This document shows positions 24,712 to 34,245 of a stretch of DNA of 64,000 bases, piece by piece. The notes under the pieces are model-generated. The model ran no database searches. It was not told where the DNA came from and saw nothing but the letters and a program-made list of their open reading frames with translations. The position numbers and the translations under genes are program-made. Position 1 is the first letter of the stretch; the number at the start of each line of letters is the position of its first letter. This DNA is from DATFVA01 sp963771705 (GTDB lineage: Bacteria; Bacteroidota; Ignavibacteria; Ignavibacteriales; Ignavibacteriaceae), in contig CAVYUP010000005.1 in the NCBI GenBank assembly GCA_963771705.1, forward strand, positions 372,001-436,000, given 5' to 3'.

Positions 24712-25452
24712 ATGCAAAGAGAAATTCATAAATGGAATAGTAATAACCTTCAAAAAAACATGGAGGTTGCCGTATACGGACATTACGGCTATGCGCTTCT
24801 TATGTTTCCTACCGCAGGAACAGATTATCTGGAATATGAAAGATTTTACCTGATAGATAGTATTTCAGAATATATAAATAATGGTACGCTCAAGGTTTTC
24901 TCAATAAACAGCATAAATAATGAAAGCTGGATGAACAAAGAGCTGGAACCTTCCCAAAAATCTGAAAGACACGAATTATATAACCGCTACGTTATAGAAG
25001 AAGTAATTCCTTTTATCATAGAGCATTGCAGAGGTGAAATCCCGATCGTCGCTTCAGGAGCTTCCCTGGGAGCGTATCATGCAGCTAATATTTTTTTCAA
25101 ACGGCCTGATCTATTTGCCGGACTCATCGGTATGAGCGGTATCTATGATCTCAAGAAGTATACAGACGGTTATTTCGACGATAAATGCTATTATAATTCA
25201 CCGGTGGAATACCTTCCGGGATTGACGGATGAAAGTGTACTTTCAACCCTCAGGACTAAAAATATAATTATTGCCAGCGGGAGAGGCGCCTATGAAGATC
25301 CGGAAGCCTCTAAGCAGTTATCTGATATTCTTCATACCAAAGATATACCGCACTGGTTCGATTTGTGGGGAGAGGATATGCCGCACGACTGGCCTACGTG
25401 GCGGAAAATGCTGCCGTATTTCCTGGATAACATTAATATAGAAAATTCATGA
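24712..25452 (+). CDS. Esterase-like alpha/beta hydrolase
   Basis: 246 aa of the putative esterase (esterase D-like) family. The nucleophile elbow is GASLGA (Ser118), the acidic position lies in a strand-loop near IIASGRGAYEDPE, and a C-terminal His is found in PHDWPTW. There is no signal peptide, so it is cytoplasmic. The substrate is unknown. ATAAGGAGAAA precedes the ATG. It is coupled by an ATGA overlap to the PAP2/sphingomyelin-synthase-like gene, which hints at a lipid or envelope role. Confidence 0.8.
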   Translation: MQREIHKWNSNNLQKNMEVAVYGHYGYALLMFPTAGTDYLEYERFYLIDSISEYINNGTLKVFSINSINNESWMNKELEPSQKSERHELYNRYVIEEVIPFIIEHCRGEIPIVASGASLGAYHAANIFFKRPDLFAGLIGMSGIYDLKKYTDGYFDDKCYYNSPVEYLPGLTDESVLSTLRTKNIIIASGRGAYEDPEASKQLSDILHTKDIPHWFDLWGEDMPHDWPTWRKMLPYFLDNINIENS

Positions 25453-26084
25453 CCGCTTCAACTCTGGTTGATTCATATAAATTAAAGATTATACAGTACC
25501 GGCTTTTGTTATCAGTTGTGTTTCTTGCGGCTGCCTTATATTTTTATTCCGGGTTTCTTGATTACGTCGAAATACGGGAAGGATTCTCATTCAGCGATCC
25601 CATTCTAAGTTTATTTCGTCCGATAAATTTAACCTGGCTGATATTTTCTATAATATATTTGTCTCTGCTTACAGGGATCGTAATACTTGTGAGAAACCCT
25701 GTGCGTCTCATTCTTGCTGTACAGGTATACACAGTTATGATATTGGTACGAATGGCGGCAATGTACTCTCTGCCGTTTAATCCTCCGCCTGAGATGATAC
25801 CATTGAATGACCCCTTTGTACAGTTTTTTGGTTCTGGTAAGCTGCTGACAAAAGATCTTTTTTTCTCGGGTCATACAGCAACATTATTTCTTCTGTTTCT
25901 TGTGATCGATAAAAAGCCTTATAAACAGATTTTCCTGATCTTTACTGTTTTAATAGGCCTGAGTGTTATTTTGCAGCATGTCCACTACTTTATCGATGTT
26001 CTGGCTGCTCCTTTCTTTACTTACGGCAGCTACAGAATAGTGAAAATAGCAACCGGAAGATTCAGCGGGCATATGCCGGTATGA
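25449..26084 (+). CDS. PAP2-type membrane protein resembling sphingomyelin synthase
   Basis: 211 aa with about six hydrophobic segments. It carries the two catalytic signatures of the PAP2_C/sphingomyelin synthase family: DLFFSGHTATL (His of SGHT) and HVHYFIDVLAAPFFTYGSY (His and Asp of HYxxDV). Such enzymes cleave or transfer phosphate head groups at the membrane surface. The coupling with the esterase gene is an ATGA overlap. Whether it transfers a phospholipid head group or acts as a plain phosphatase is open. Confidence 0.75.
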   Translation: MTASTLVDSYKLKIIQYRLLLSVVFLAAALYFYSGFLDYVEIREGFSFSDPILSLFRPINLTWLIFSIIYLSLLTGIVILVRNPVRLILAVQVYTVMILVRMAAMYSLPFNPPPEMIPLNDPFVQFFGSGKLLTKDLFFSGHTATLFLLFLVIDKKPYKQIFLIFTVLIGLSVILQHVHYFIDVLAAPFFTYGSYRIVKIATGRFSGHMPV

Positions 26085-26181
26085 TGCAGCTTGGTTCAAC
26101 GGCCCTCTGAAAAGTTAAAAAAGCAGAAAAAGGTTTATAAATATATTGAGTGATATTTCTTGACTAATAAGAGAGGTTATA

Positions 26182-26535
26182 ATGAATGATGAAAAAAACC
26201 AGGTCATTGAGGTTACCGAAACTATCACAAGGGATTTTGATAAAGCGGGTATTACATCCGTTATTGAACCGGCCGGTATTGATAACCTTAAACAGTTGAA
26301 GGAGCGTCTAACTAAAAAAATAACTGAACTGCTGGATACTGATTACGAAAGATTGTTGAATATCCTTTACCGGATTGATATAAACGAACATAAACTTAAC
26401 GAGTTGTTTGGTTCAAAGAACAGGGATTACATCCCGGAAAGGCTCGCAGAACTTATTATTGAAAGACAGCTTCAGAAAGTAACCATCAGAAATATGTACC
26501 GTAGTCAAAAAAACGAACTTCCCGGAGAAGAATAA
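26182..26535 (+). CDS. Small conserved-looking soluble protein
   Basis: 117 aa, charged and largely helical (LKERLTKKITELLDTDYERL, LLNILYRIDINEHKLNELF, AELIIERQLQKVTIR). There is no signal peptide, membrane segment or catalytic motif. AGAGAGG precedes the ATG. I do not recognise a characterised family. It stands alone between the PAP2-like gene and the AI-2E permease gene. Confidence 0.65.
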   Translation: MNDEKNQVIEVTETITRDFDKAGITSVIEPAGIDNLKQLKERLTKKITELLDTDYERLLNILYRIDINEHKLNELFGSKNRDYIPERLAELIIERQLQKVTIRNMYRSQKNELPGEE

Positions 26536-26637
26536 ACTTCTTCCTGCTTCTGCGTGAGTGAGCATACAGTTAATTTCCCTCAAAAACATTATCTATATTT
26601 TTATATAACTCATCCTTAATTAAAAGTCTGACTTTAA

Positions 26638-27699
26638 TTGAATAAAGATACGTTTTCACAAAAAGTACTCTATACCATAGGCATTGTGGTTCTGGCAGCG
26701 GCTTTAATATATCTGTTTACGGAAGCTGTTCAGGTATTACTGCTAATTTTTGCCGGTATTCTTGTTGCTGTTTTTCTTCGGGGAATTGCCGCATTTATTT
26801 CGAACCGGACGAATATATCTTCCACTATAGGCCTGTTAATAGTACTTCTCGTTTGTATTGTATTAATAACCGGCGGAATATGGCTTCTTGGTCCCAGTAT
26901 AGCAGAGGGTTTTAACCGGATGAAAGAACAGATACCCACGGCCTGGAACCATTTAAAAGATGAGCTTTCCAAATCAGAGTGGGGCAGATCGATTGTTGCA
27001 AGTGTACAGAACGCAGAGGGTAATTTTACATCTGACAGCGGTATGATAAAACGGTTGACCGGAATATTTTCATCCACCCTGGGAGCAATTGTAAATTTAT
27101 TTATTATTCTGGTTATTGGACTTTATTCAGCCTTCAACCCGGGGCTTTATGTAAAAAGTTTTATTAAACTTTTCCCTCCGCGAAACAGAAAAAGAGTCGG
27201 AGAAGTGCTTGAGGCAATGAATAACGCTCTAAAGTGGTGGTTTGTCGGAAGGATTGCTTCAATGCTGGTTATCGGAATTTTAACTGCCATTGGTTTATGG
27301 ATATTTGATATACCTATGCCCGTAACCCTCGGAATTTTTGCGGCCATTCTTACCTTTGTCCCCAACCTTGGCCCGGTGGTTTCCGCTGTACCAGCTGTGC
27401 TGTTCGGCCTCGTAATTAGTCCCATAAAGGGACTATGGATAGTTGCGCTTTACATCGGTATTCAAACCCTCGAGAGTTACGTGATTACACCTCAGATTCA
27501 AAAGAAAGCCGTTTCACTTCCTCCGGCCCTCCTTATTTCTATGCAGATACTGGCCGGAGTTCTGCTGGGAATATTCGGATTAATTCTGGCTACTCCGATG
27601 CTGGTATGTGTTATTGTAGCCGTACAGATGTTATATATTGAAGATGTACTTAATGACAACGTAAAAGTTCTGGGTGACGGACACTCCTCAAAAAGCTGA
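26638..27699 (+). CDS. AI-2E family membrane transporter
   Basis: 353 aa with seven or eight hydrophobic segments in the pattern of the AI-2E/PerM/YdiK family: paired N-terminal helices, an extracytoplasmic loop, then GILTAIGLWIFDIPMP, TFVPNLGPVVSAVPAV, ESYVITPQIQKKAVSLPPA and a final helix. Members export autoinducer-2 or other small molecules, or act as Na+/H+ antiporters; the substrate cannot be read here. The start is a TTG at 26638; no closer ATG fits. Confidence 0.85.
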   Translation: MNKDTFSQKVLYTIGIVVLAAALIYLFTEAVQVLLLIFAGILVAVFLRGIAAFISNRTNISSTIGLLIVLLVCIVLITGGIWLLGPSIAEGFNRMKEQIPTAWNHLKDELSKSEWGRSIVASVQNAEGNFTSDSGMIKRLTGIFSSTLGAIVNLFIILVIGLYSAFNPGLYVKSFIKLFPPRNRKRVGEVLEAMNNALKWWFVGRIASMLVIGILTAIGLWIFDIPMPVTLGIFAAILTFVPNLGPVVSAVPAVLFGLVISPIKGLWIVALYIGIQTLESYVITPQIQKKAVSLPPALLISMQILAGVLLGIFGLILATPMLVCVIVAVQMLYIEDVLNDNVKVLGDGHSSKS

Positions 27700-27824
27700 A
27701 TTTGATTGATAATTTAGCTCCTAATAATTAAGTTCATGCATTATATAAATCAATTTATTGATATCCTTCCTGTTCCAGATTCTGTTTTGAGGACGATTAT
27801 TTAAGTTTTCCGGGAGATGAAGTA

Positions 27825-29858
27825 ATGGCAATTTTTAATTCAAAAGAAATCGAAGCCCTGAGAAAAGAGAACCAGGAGCTTAAAAATAAGCTTCACGTGT
27901 TTAATGAACAGGAGGAGAAGTCAGATGATCTGGAGGATATGCTTCATAGGCTTCAGGGGGATATTGCGGACCTTAATTCAGCAAAAGAGGAACTAAAGGA
28001 TGAAATACAGATCCTGCAAAATGATAAGAAAATTAAGGAATCTGAATTAAATGAACTTGCCAACAAAATCCCCGAGTTGAACGGACTTAAAAAAGAACTT
28101 CAGCACACTTTGATTGACTATAATAACCAGATTGAAGCACTTAAAAAGGAAATACAATCCTTTTCAGATTCCTCCCCTGATGAAAGCCCATATCCTGATG
28201 AGGAAAGTTCTGAAACTTATAAGATTCTCAGGAGGGAGAACGAAGCACAAAGAAAGGAGATTAAAAGATTAAACTCAGAGCTGAATAAGCTCCTGATCCA
28301 ACAGGAAAAACTTGAAGAAGAAATTAAAAATGATAACGATGGAAAGTTAAAGACTGAAGAAAAAATCCTGGAAGACCTTAGAAAACGTGAGCTGAAAATT
28401 CTGAGGGGTATAGAGAGTAAAAAGGAAGAGGTTAAAGAGCTTATAAAAAAGGTTGAAGCTCTTCACGAACGTGATAAAACCGAGAGGGAAAATCTTAAGA
28501 ATTTATACAAAGAGATTGAAGAGAGAAAAAGAGAGAAAGAGTATTATTCCGGGGAGGAAGTACGGCTGCTTAATAATGTAGCCAGGTTAAAGGAAAAAGA
28601 AGAGAAGCTGAACGAGACAGCCTCTAACCAGGAGCAGGAGATTAAAGCCAAAGATGAAATTCTCAATATGCTTACAAAGAATATCGCTCATAAGCAGGAG
28701 AAAGAAGTTGAACTTGATAGAGATCTTAAAGATCTGGATGCGGAGCTCAGGGAGAGATCAAATTCTATACATACAGTCTCCACTGATCACAGCAGGATTT
28801 TGGAGGAAAAGAACAATAAGCAGCGTGAATTGTATGAAATTAAAAATGAACTTGAAACTAAAAGCAGCAGGTTAAGCAGCCTCAGCGGGGAGCTGAATGG
28901 ACTTGAAAATAAGCTGGCAGGACTTGTAGAGGAAATTGAAAACTCAGAGGCATTGAAAAAAGAATTAAATAAGAAGGTTAGCGACCAGGTTGAAGTTTAT
29001 GAGAAACTGAAAGAACAGTCGGATCTGCTCAGGCAGACTATCCCTCTCATCGAGAAGAAAAAAACAGAAATTGAAAATGAAAATGCCGCCCTTGAAGAAC
29101 GTTTCGGGAAGGTGTTTCAGAAGTACAGCCGGGATGTAAACGAACTTAGCCGTAAACGAATTTTCTATGAAAAGGTCGTGATGGATAAGGAAAAGGAAGT
29201 CAATGAAAAGGATCAGACTCTTTTCGAAAAGATTGCGGCTCTTGAAGAAAGTGAAAGAGTGCTTGGAATGAGACAGGCAGAAATAAATTCGCTGCAGGAT
29301 TCGCTGAGAGAACTCGCCAATGAAAAGGAGATCATACGGCTTGATATAGGCTCGCTTGAAGATAAAACAACTGAAATCTTGCGCCGTAACGATGGACTTC
29401 GGATGGAGACAGAATACCTGATGAGTAAGAAGCAGTCGATCGAAGATAATATGAAAGAGATCCTTAATGATATGAGCGAACGGTTTGAGAAATCCCGGAC
29501 AAAAAAGCATGAAGTTGACGAAGAACTAGCCGAATATGAAGATAAACTTCATATTACAAGGGAAAGAATTTCTGAATCCCGGAAAGAATTATCTGAACTT
29601 CAGGATTCAATAGGACAGTTAAAACTTGAACATGAAGAGCAGCGTGGATATATCACAAAACTTGTGGCAAAGAAGACCAAGCTGCTTGAGGAAATCTCGA
29701 GGAACCAGACTCTGCTGCAGAAATATGAGCAGATTAAAGAGAAAGTTAAAATTGAGAAGGCTGCTGCCACCGGTAAAGAAGGAGGCATTTTTGAAAATCG
29801 TCAGTTTCATGCTAAAGCCGAAAAGGACAACGACAGAGATCATCCTTCTGAATCGTGA
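27825..29858 (+). CDS. Large coiled-coil protein
   Basis: 677 aa, almost entirely heptad-type coiled coil rich in Glu, Lys, Leu and Asn from residue 5 to about 655, broken by a Pro/Ser/Asp stretch near 108-125 (SDSSPDESPYPDEESSE). No Walker motif is present, so it is not an SMC or Rad50 ATPase, and there is no signal peptide or membrane helix. It may be a filament or scaffold protein. GGGAGATGA precedes the ATG. It is a single-gene unit. Confidence 0.75.
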   Translation: MAIFNSKEIEALRKENQELKNKLHVFNEQEEKSDDLEDMLHRLQGDIADLNSAKEELKDEIQILQNDKKIKESELNELANKIPELNGLKKELQHTLIDYNNQIEALKKEIQSFSDSSPDESPYPDEESSETYKILRRENEAQRKEIKRLNSELNKLLIQQEKLEEEIKNDNDGKLKTEEKILEDLRKRELKILRGIESKKEEVKELIKKVEALHERDKTERENLKNLYKEIEERKREKEYYSGEEVRLLNNVARLKEKEEKLNETASNQEQEIKAKDEILNMLTKNIAHKQEKEVELDRDLKDLDAELRERSNSIHTVSTDHSRILEEKNNKQRELYEIKNELETKSSRLSSLSGELNGLENKLAGLVEEIENSEALKKELNKKVSDQVEVYEKLKEQSDLLRQTIPLIEKKKTEIENENAALEERFGKVFQKYSRDVNELSRKRIFYEKVVMDKEKEVNEKDQTLFEKIAALEESERVLGMRQAEINSLQDSLRELANEKEIIRLDIGSLEDKTTEILRRNDGLRMETEYLMSKKQSIEDNMKEILNDMSERFEKSRTKKHEVDEELAEYEDKLHITRERISESRKELSELQDSIGQLKLEHEEQRGYITKLVAKKTKLLEEISRNQTLLQKYEQIKEKVKIEKAAATGKEGGIFENRQFHAKAEKDNDRDHPSES

Positions 29859-29945
29859 TTGCCAGGTTTAATTTAATTAAAAGGGGAGAATTCTTTTAAG
29901 GAGAATTCATCCCGGTTTCATTACATAAATATTACTGAGAAATTT

Positions 29946-31295
29946 ATGCTAACCCATAACTACAAGATATCTTTACTCCTGTTTGTCTTAATTTTATTTG
30001 TCAGTTATTGTCCCGCGCAGGAAATAACTTCTGTTAAACACCCTGCCTGGAGTCACAACGTTTCTATTTATGAAGTTAATACGCGTCAGTACACTCCGGA
30101 AGGAACCTTTAAAGCTTTTGATGCCCACATCGGTGAATTGAAGAAACTTGGCGTTGGGATAGTCTGGTTTATGCCCATAAATCCTATAGGTGAAAAGAAC
30201 CGGAAGGGCAGCCTTGGCAGCTATTATTCGGTTAGAGATTACAAAGCAGTGAACCCTGAATTCGGAACGCTTGAAGACTTTAAGGAAACCGTCAAAAAGG
30301 TTCATGATGCGGGGATGTATGTTATCATCGACTGGGTAGCAAATCATACATCATGGGATAATGTATGGGTTAAAGAACATCCCGATTTCTATACCAAAGA
30401 TTCTCTCGGAAATTTCGTTCCGCCCGTAGCCGACTGGCATGATGTTATTGATCTGAACTATGATAATAAAGAACTATGGAAGTATATGGTTGATGCTATG
30501 AAGTACTGGGTGCAGGAGTGCGATATCGACGGGTTCAGATGTGATGTTGCGGGAATGGTACCGCTGGAATTCTGGAAAACCGCCCGTACTGAACTGGATA
30601 AGGTTAAGAAAGTTTTTATGCTTGCTGAAGCAGAAGGACCTGAATTCCACGAGGCTTTTGATATGACTTATTCCTGGAACCTGCTTCACCTTATGAATGA
30701 TCTGGCTCAGGGAAAGACCAGCGTTCAGGCAATAAGAGATTTATTCAATAAAGAAAATAACACTTATCCTCCTGATGCATACAGAATGAGATTCACAACG
30801 AATCATGATGAGAATAGCTGGAACGGTACCACTTTCGAGAGACTGGGTGAGGCTGCAGAGACATTTGACGTATTTACCTGCGTTATCAGAGGAATGCCTC
30901 TGGTTTATACGGGACAGGAAGCCGGACTGAATAAAAGACTCAGGTTTTTCGATAAGGATACTGTTGAATGGAAAGAAAGTAAATACCGCCTTCTTTACAC
31001 TGACCTTCTTAATGAGAAAGTAAAAAACAAAGCACTATGGAACGGCAGTGAGGGGGGCAGGATGATACCTGTTAAATCAAGTAAAGAGGAAGTTTTTGCT
31101 TTTGTCAGGCAGTCTGGTGAAAATAAAGTGTACGCGATATTCAACCTGTCGGATAAAAAACTCAGAACGGAACTGGAAAGTGATCAGATTGCGGGAGAAT
31201 ATGTAAATCCATTTTCTAAAAAGAAAACACGTATCAAATCAAAGGAATGGCTGGAGCTTAAGCCCTGGGATTACCGGATACTTGTTGCAAGATAG
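29946..31295 (+). CDS. Secreted GH13 alpha-amylase-family enzyme
   Basis: 449 aa with a signal peptide (cleavage probably after CPAQ, about residue 25). The GH13 conserved regions are all present: VIIDWVANHTS (region I), GFRCDVAG with nucleophile Asp200 (II), MLAEAEGPE with the acid/base Glu at 228 or 230 (III), and TTNHDENSW with Asp288 (IV). The C-terminal ~75 residues form a beta domain. It probably acts on alpha-1,4-glucans or maltodextrins in the periplasm or outside. No carbohydrate-binding module is seen. Confidence 0.9.
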   Translation: MLTHNYKISLLLFVLILFVSYCPAQEITSVKHPAWSHNVSIYEVNTRQYTPEGTFKAFDAHIGELKKLGVGIVWFMPINPIGEKNRKGSLGSYYSVRDYKAVNPEFGTLEDFKETVKKVHDAGMYVIIDWVANHTSWDNVWVKEHPDFYTKDSLGNFVPPVADWHDVIDLNYDNKELWKYMVDAMKYWVQECDIDGFRCDVAGMVPLEFWKTARTELDKVKKVFMLAEAEGPEFHEAFDMTYSWNLLHLMNDLAQGKTSVQAIRDLFNKENNTYPPDAYRMRFTTNHDENSWNGTTFERLGEAAETFDVFTCVIRGMPLVYTGQEAGLNKRLRFFDKDTVEWKESKYRLLYTDLLNEKVKNKALWNGSEGGRMIPVKSSKEEVFAFVRQSGENKVYAIFNLSDKKLRTELESDQIAGEYVNPFSKKKTRIKSKEWLELKPWDYRILVAR

Positions 31296-31325
31296 CAGGT
31301 TTTTCGATGAACGAATTTTAAGCAG

Positions 31326-32063
31326 ATGTCTATTATACTCAATAATATCTCTAAGTCCTTCGATTCAACCGAAGCGCTAAAGAGAATTACATTAGAGATA
31401 GAAAACAAAAAAACTACAGTTTTAATTGGTCCCAGCGGCTGCGGTAAATCTACCCTTATTAGAATTCTGACCGGTATTATTAAACCTGACACCGGTCAGA
31501 TCTCCATAGACGAACAAACACTCACTACCTCAAACGTCCGTGATATCCGATTAAAAATTGGATACGTAATCCAGGAGGGCGGATTATTTCCTCATCTCAC
31601 AGCGGAAGAAAATGTTTCTCTGCTGGCCGGTTATCTGGGCTGGAAAAATGAGCGGATAAAAAAAAGAATAAGTGAACTGGCTGATCTTACAAAATTTCCA
31701 GCGGTGGGATTCTCAAAGTTTCCTGCGGAATTATCAGGGGGACAAAGACAGAGGGTCAGCCTGATGAGGGCTCTGATGCTCGATCCCGAGTTCCTTTTTC
31801 TAGATGAACCTCTTGGTGCTCTTGATCCTTTAATAAGATATGATCTGCAGTCGGACCTCAGGGAAATATTCAGGACACTGAATAAAACGGTTTTAATGGT
31901 TACCCATGATTTGAACGAAGCAGTTTTCTTTGCAGATAAAATTGTTTTGATGAAAGACGGGACGATTATTCAGCAGGGAGACTTTAAATCCTTAAAAGAC
32001 AATCCTTCAGATTCGTTTGTCTCCTCATTCATCCGCGCTCAGCGCAGCGTTATAGAGTTCTGA
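31326..32063 (+). CDS. Osmoprotectant-type ABC transporter ATPase
   Basis: 245 aa. It has Walker A GPSGCGKST (about 37-45), Q-loop GYVIQEGGLFPHLT, signature LSGGQRQRVSLMRAL, Walker B FLFLDEPLGALDP and the H-loop VTHDLNEA. It belongs to the OpuA/ProV group by sequence, but it lacks the C-terminal CBS pair of OpuAA/ProV, so the cytosolic ionic-strength sensor is missing. It forms one transporter with the next gene (6-nt gap). Confidence 0.88.
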   Translation: MSIILNNISKSFDSTEALKRITLEIENKKTTVLIGPSGCGKSTLIRILTGIIKPDTGQISIDEQTLTTSNVRDIRLKIGYVIQEGGLFPHLTAEENVSLLAGYLGWKNERIKKRISELADLTKFPAVGFSKFPAELSGGQRQRVSLMRALMLDPEFLFLDEPLGALDPLIRYDLQSDLREIFRTLNKTVLMVTHDLNEAVFFADKIVLMKDGTIIQQGDFKSLKDNPSDSFVSSFIRAQRSVIEF

Positions 32064-32069
32064 CCCGAA

Positions 32070-33560
32070 ATGAATTTACTTAACAAAATAACAATACTTA
32101 TTATTCTCGCATCCGCGTCACTGCTGCCTCAACAGCAGGATGTACCTTTCATTATCGGATCCAAGAAATTTACCGAGTCTGTTATACTTGGCGAAATCGG
32201 TACTCAAATGGCCCGCACCGTGAATCCTCATACAATACATAAAAGAGAGATAGGAGGGACAAGGGTATTATGGGATGCTCTGCTCAGCGGCGATATTGAT
32301 ATTTATCCTGAATACACCGGTACGATAAAACAGGAAATTCTTTCGGATAAAGAGATAAACAGTGACCAGCAAATGATGGATATCCTGCACTCTAAACATA
32401 TAGACATCAGCAAACCCCTCGGCTTTAACGATACATATGCGATCGGCATGAAAAAGAGTCTTGCTGAAAAACTGAATATAAATTCCATCTCTGATCTTAG
32501 AAATCATCCCGGGTTAAAATATGGTTTCAGTAATGAATTTCTCGATAGGAATGATGGGTGGCCGGGACTGTCACAGGCCTACCATCTTCCGCAGGATAAT
32601 GTAACAGGGCTGGATCACGACCTTGCTTACCGGGGCCTGGATGAAGGTTCAATAGATGTTATCGACTTCTATTCGACAGATGCGGATATTAAATACTATA
32701 ATCTTAAAGTACTTAAGGATGACCTGAATTATTTTCCTGAGTATAAGGCGGTTTTTTTATACAGGCAGGAAGCAGAAAAAGAGAACCCCGAAGCCCTGGC
32801 TGAGGTTCTTAAACTGGAAGGCTCTATCCCTGAATCCACTATGATAAAGATGAATGCTGAAGTAAAGATCAACGGCAGACCTGAAGCTTATGTGGCCGCA
32901 CAGTATATCAAACAGAATTTCGGTATTGAATCCTCTTATAAAGTAGAAACCTTATGGTCGCGCCTGCTGAGAAACACCCTGGATCATCTTTTTCTTGTAA
33001 TCATTTCTCTTTTTGCGGCTATAATTACCGCTATCCCCCTGGGAATAGCGGCTTATAAGAATAAAAAAACAGGGAAAATAATCCTCGGCACCGTCGGTAT
33101 TATCCAGACAATCCCTTCTCTTGCTCTTCTGGTTTTTATGATTCCCCTTATAGGAATTGGATCATGGCCGGCTATTGCAGCCCTGTTCCTTTATAGCCTT
33201 CTGCCTATAGTACGCAACACTTACAGCGGGCTGCAGGGAATCCCGGGCCATATCAGGGAATCAGCTGAAGTATTGGGCATAACTTCCGCTGCGAAACTCC
33301 GGCTGGTTGAACTTCCTATTGCTTCACCGTCAATACTCGCAGGAATAAAAACCTCAGCGGTAATCAATGTGGGTACGGCAACTTTAGGTGCTTTAATCGG
33401 GGCGGGAGGATACGGTCAGCCCATATTAACAGGTATAAGGCTGGATAATATTTCCTTAATCCTGCAGGGGGCCGTCCCAGCGGCTGTTCTGGCACTTCTT
33501 GTTCAGGGAATATTTGATTTGGTGGAGAAGTTCTTTGTTCCACGGGGACTGAAAATATAA
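32070..33560 (+). CDS. Fused substrate-binding and permease subunit of an osmoprotectant-type ABC transporter
   Basis: 496 aa. An N-terminal signal or anchor helix (NKITILIILASASLLPQ) is followed by an OpuAC/YehZ-type binding domain (about 22-285: IIGSKKFTESVILGEI, GDIDIYPEYTGT, DLRNHPGLKYGFSNEF). A BPD-type permease domain of about six helices follows (about 300-490, with TLDHLFLVIISLFAAIITAI and the EAA-like loop SAEVLGITSAAKLRLVELPI). Order is binding domain first, permease second. The probable substrate is a quaternary amine or similar solute, by family only. The stop lies 2 nt from the convergent DUF4230 gene. Confidence 0.88.
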   Translation: MNLLNKITILIILASASLLPQQQDVPFIIGSKKFTESVILGEIGTQMARTVNPHTIHKREIGGTRVLWDALLSGDIDIYPEYTGTIKQEILSDKEINSDQQMMDILHSKHIDISKPLGFNDTYAIGMKKSLAEKLNINSISDLRNHPGLKYGFSNEFLDRNDGWPGLSQAYHLPQDNVTGLDHDLAYRGLDEGSIDVIDFYSTDADIKYYNLKVLKDDLNYFPEYKAVFLYRQEAEKENPEALAEVLKLEGSIPESTMIKMNAEVKINGRPEAYVAAQYIKQNFGIESSYKVETLWSRLLRNTLDHLFLVIISLFAAIITAIPLGIAAYKNKKTGKIILGTVGIIQTIPSLALLVFMIPLIGIGSWPAIAALFLYSLLPIVRNTYSGLQGIPGHIRESAEVLGITSAAKLRLVELPIASPSILAGIKTSAVINVGTATLGALIGAGGYGQPILTGIRLDNISLILQGAVPAAVLALLVQGIFDLVEKFFVPRGLKI

Positions 33561-33562
33561 TC

Positions 33563-34120
33563 CTATCCCTTAAACTCCAGTATTATTTCCTTATCAGTTA
33601 CTGAGCTCAACAAGGCATGGACCAGCTTTTCGGCATTTTCTTTTGCCATGTCATATATCCCGAGAGAAACAGCTTTTTTACGCAGCATCTCTTCATTATC
33701 AGGGGTCCGCATTGAAGTATCTTTGTTTACTGCCATTGAAGCAGACGATATTTCAGATTGACCTTTGGTTACCTTTGCATAACAAAGCTCAGGAGACGGG
33801 AGAGAAATAATAATCTTATCTCTCTGGACCTGTATATCATCGCTTCTCACTTTTCTAAGATTTATACAGGCAGCAGCCTCACCTCCGACGCTGACAGGTT
33901 CTCCGGAATTAGTATTGCCGGTTTTACCAGGAGTTTCATCGAAATTATAGTGAATTAGTTCAAGATTTCCTGTTTTCTCCAATTTTGCGAGAATATTCTG
34001 ATGTTCAGTATCTTCCCGGTTGTCAAGTATGGAAATTCTAAGCATACCTGTGATCACGCCGAACAAAATCAGAAGTCCCACCACTCCTCCCAGACCCATA
34101 ATCATCATTTTTAGTTTCAT
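33563..34120 (-). CDS. DUF4230-family membrane-anchored protein
   Basis: 185 aa. An N-terminal membrane helix (about 6-28) is followed by a periplasmic domain with the DUF4230 pattern: ILAKLEKTGNLELIHYNFDE, an AAACINLRKV segment, RDKIIISLPSPEL, and a C-terminal helix then a final EIILEF strand. The function of the family is unknown to me. Confidence 0.7.
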   Translation of the reverse strand: MKLKMMIMGLGGVVGLLILFGVITGMLRISILDNREDTEHQNILAKLEKTGNLELIHYNFDETPGKTGNTNSGEPVSVGGEAAACINLRKVRSDDIQVQRDKIIISLPSPELCYAKVTKGQSEISSASMAVNKDTSMRTPDNEEMLRKKAVSLGIYDMAKENAEKLVHALLSSVTDKEIILEFKG

Positions 34121-34245
34121 ATCTATCTGGCTTCCTTAATATTTAAAATATGTATTAATCATTTTCTGTTACCTTAAATGTAAGAGCTTTAGTAATTTAG
34201 AGGGGTGATTTACATTGTTTTTTAATTATTCTGCCGGGAGTGATA

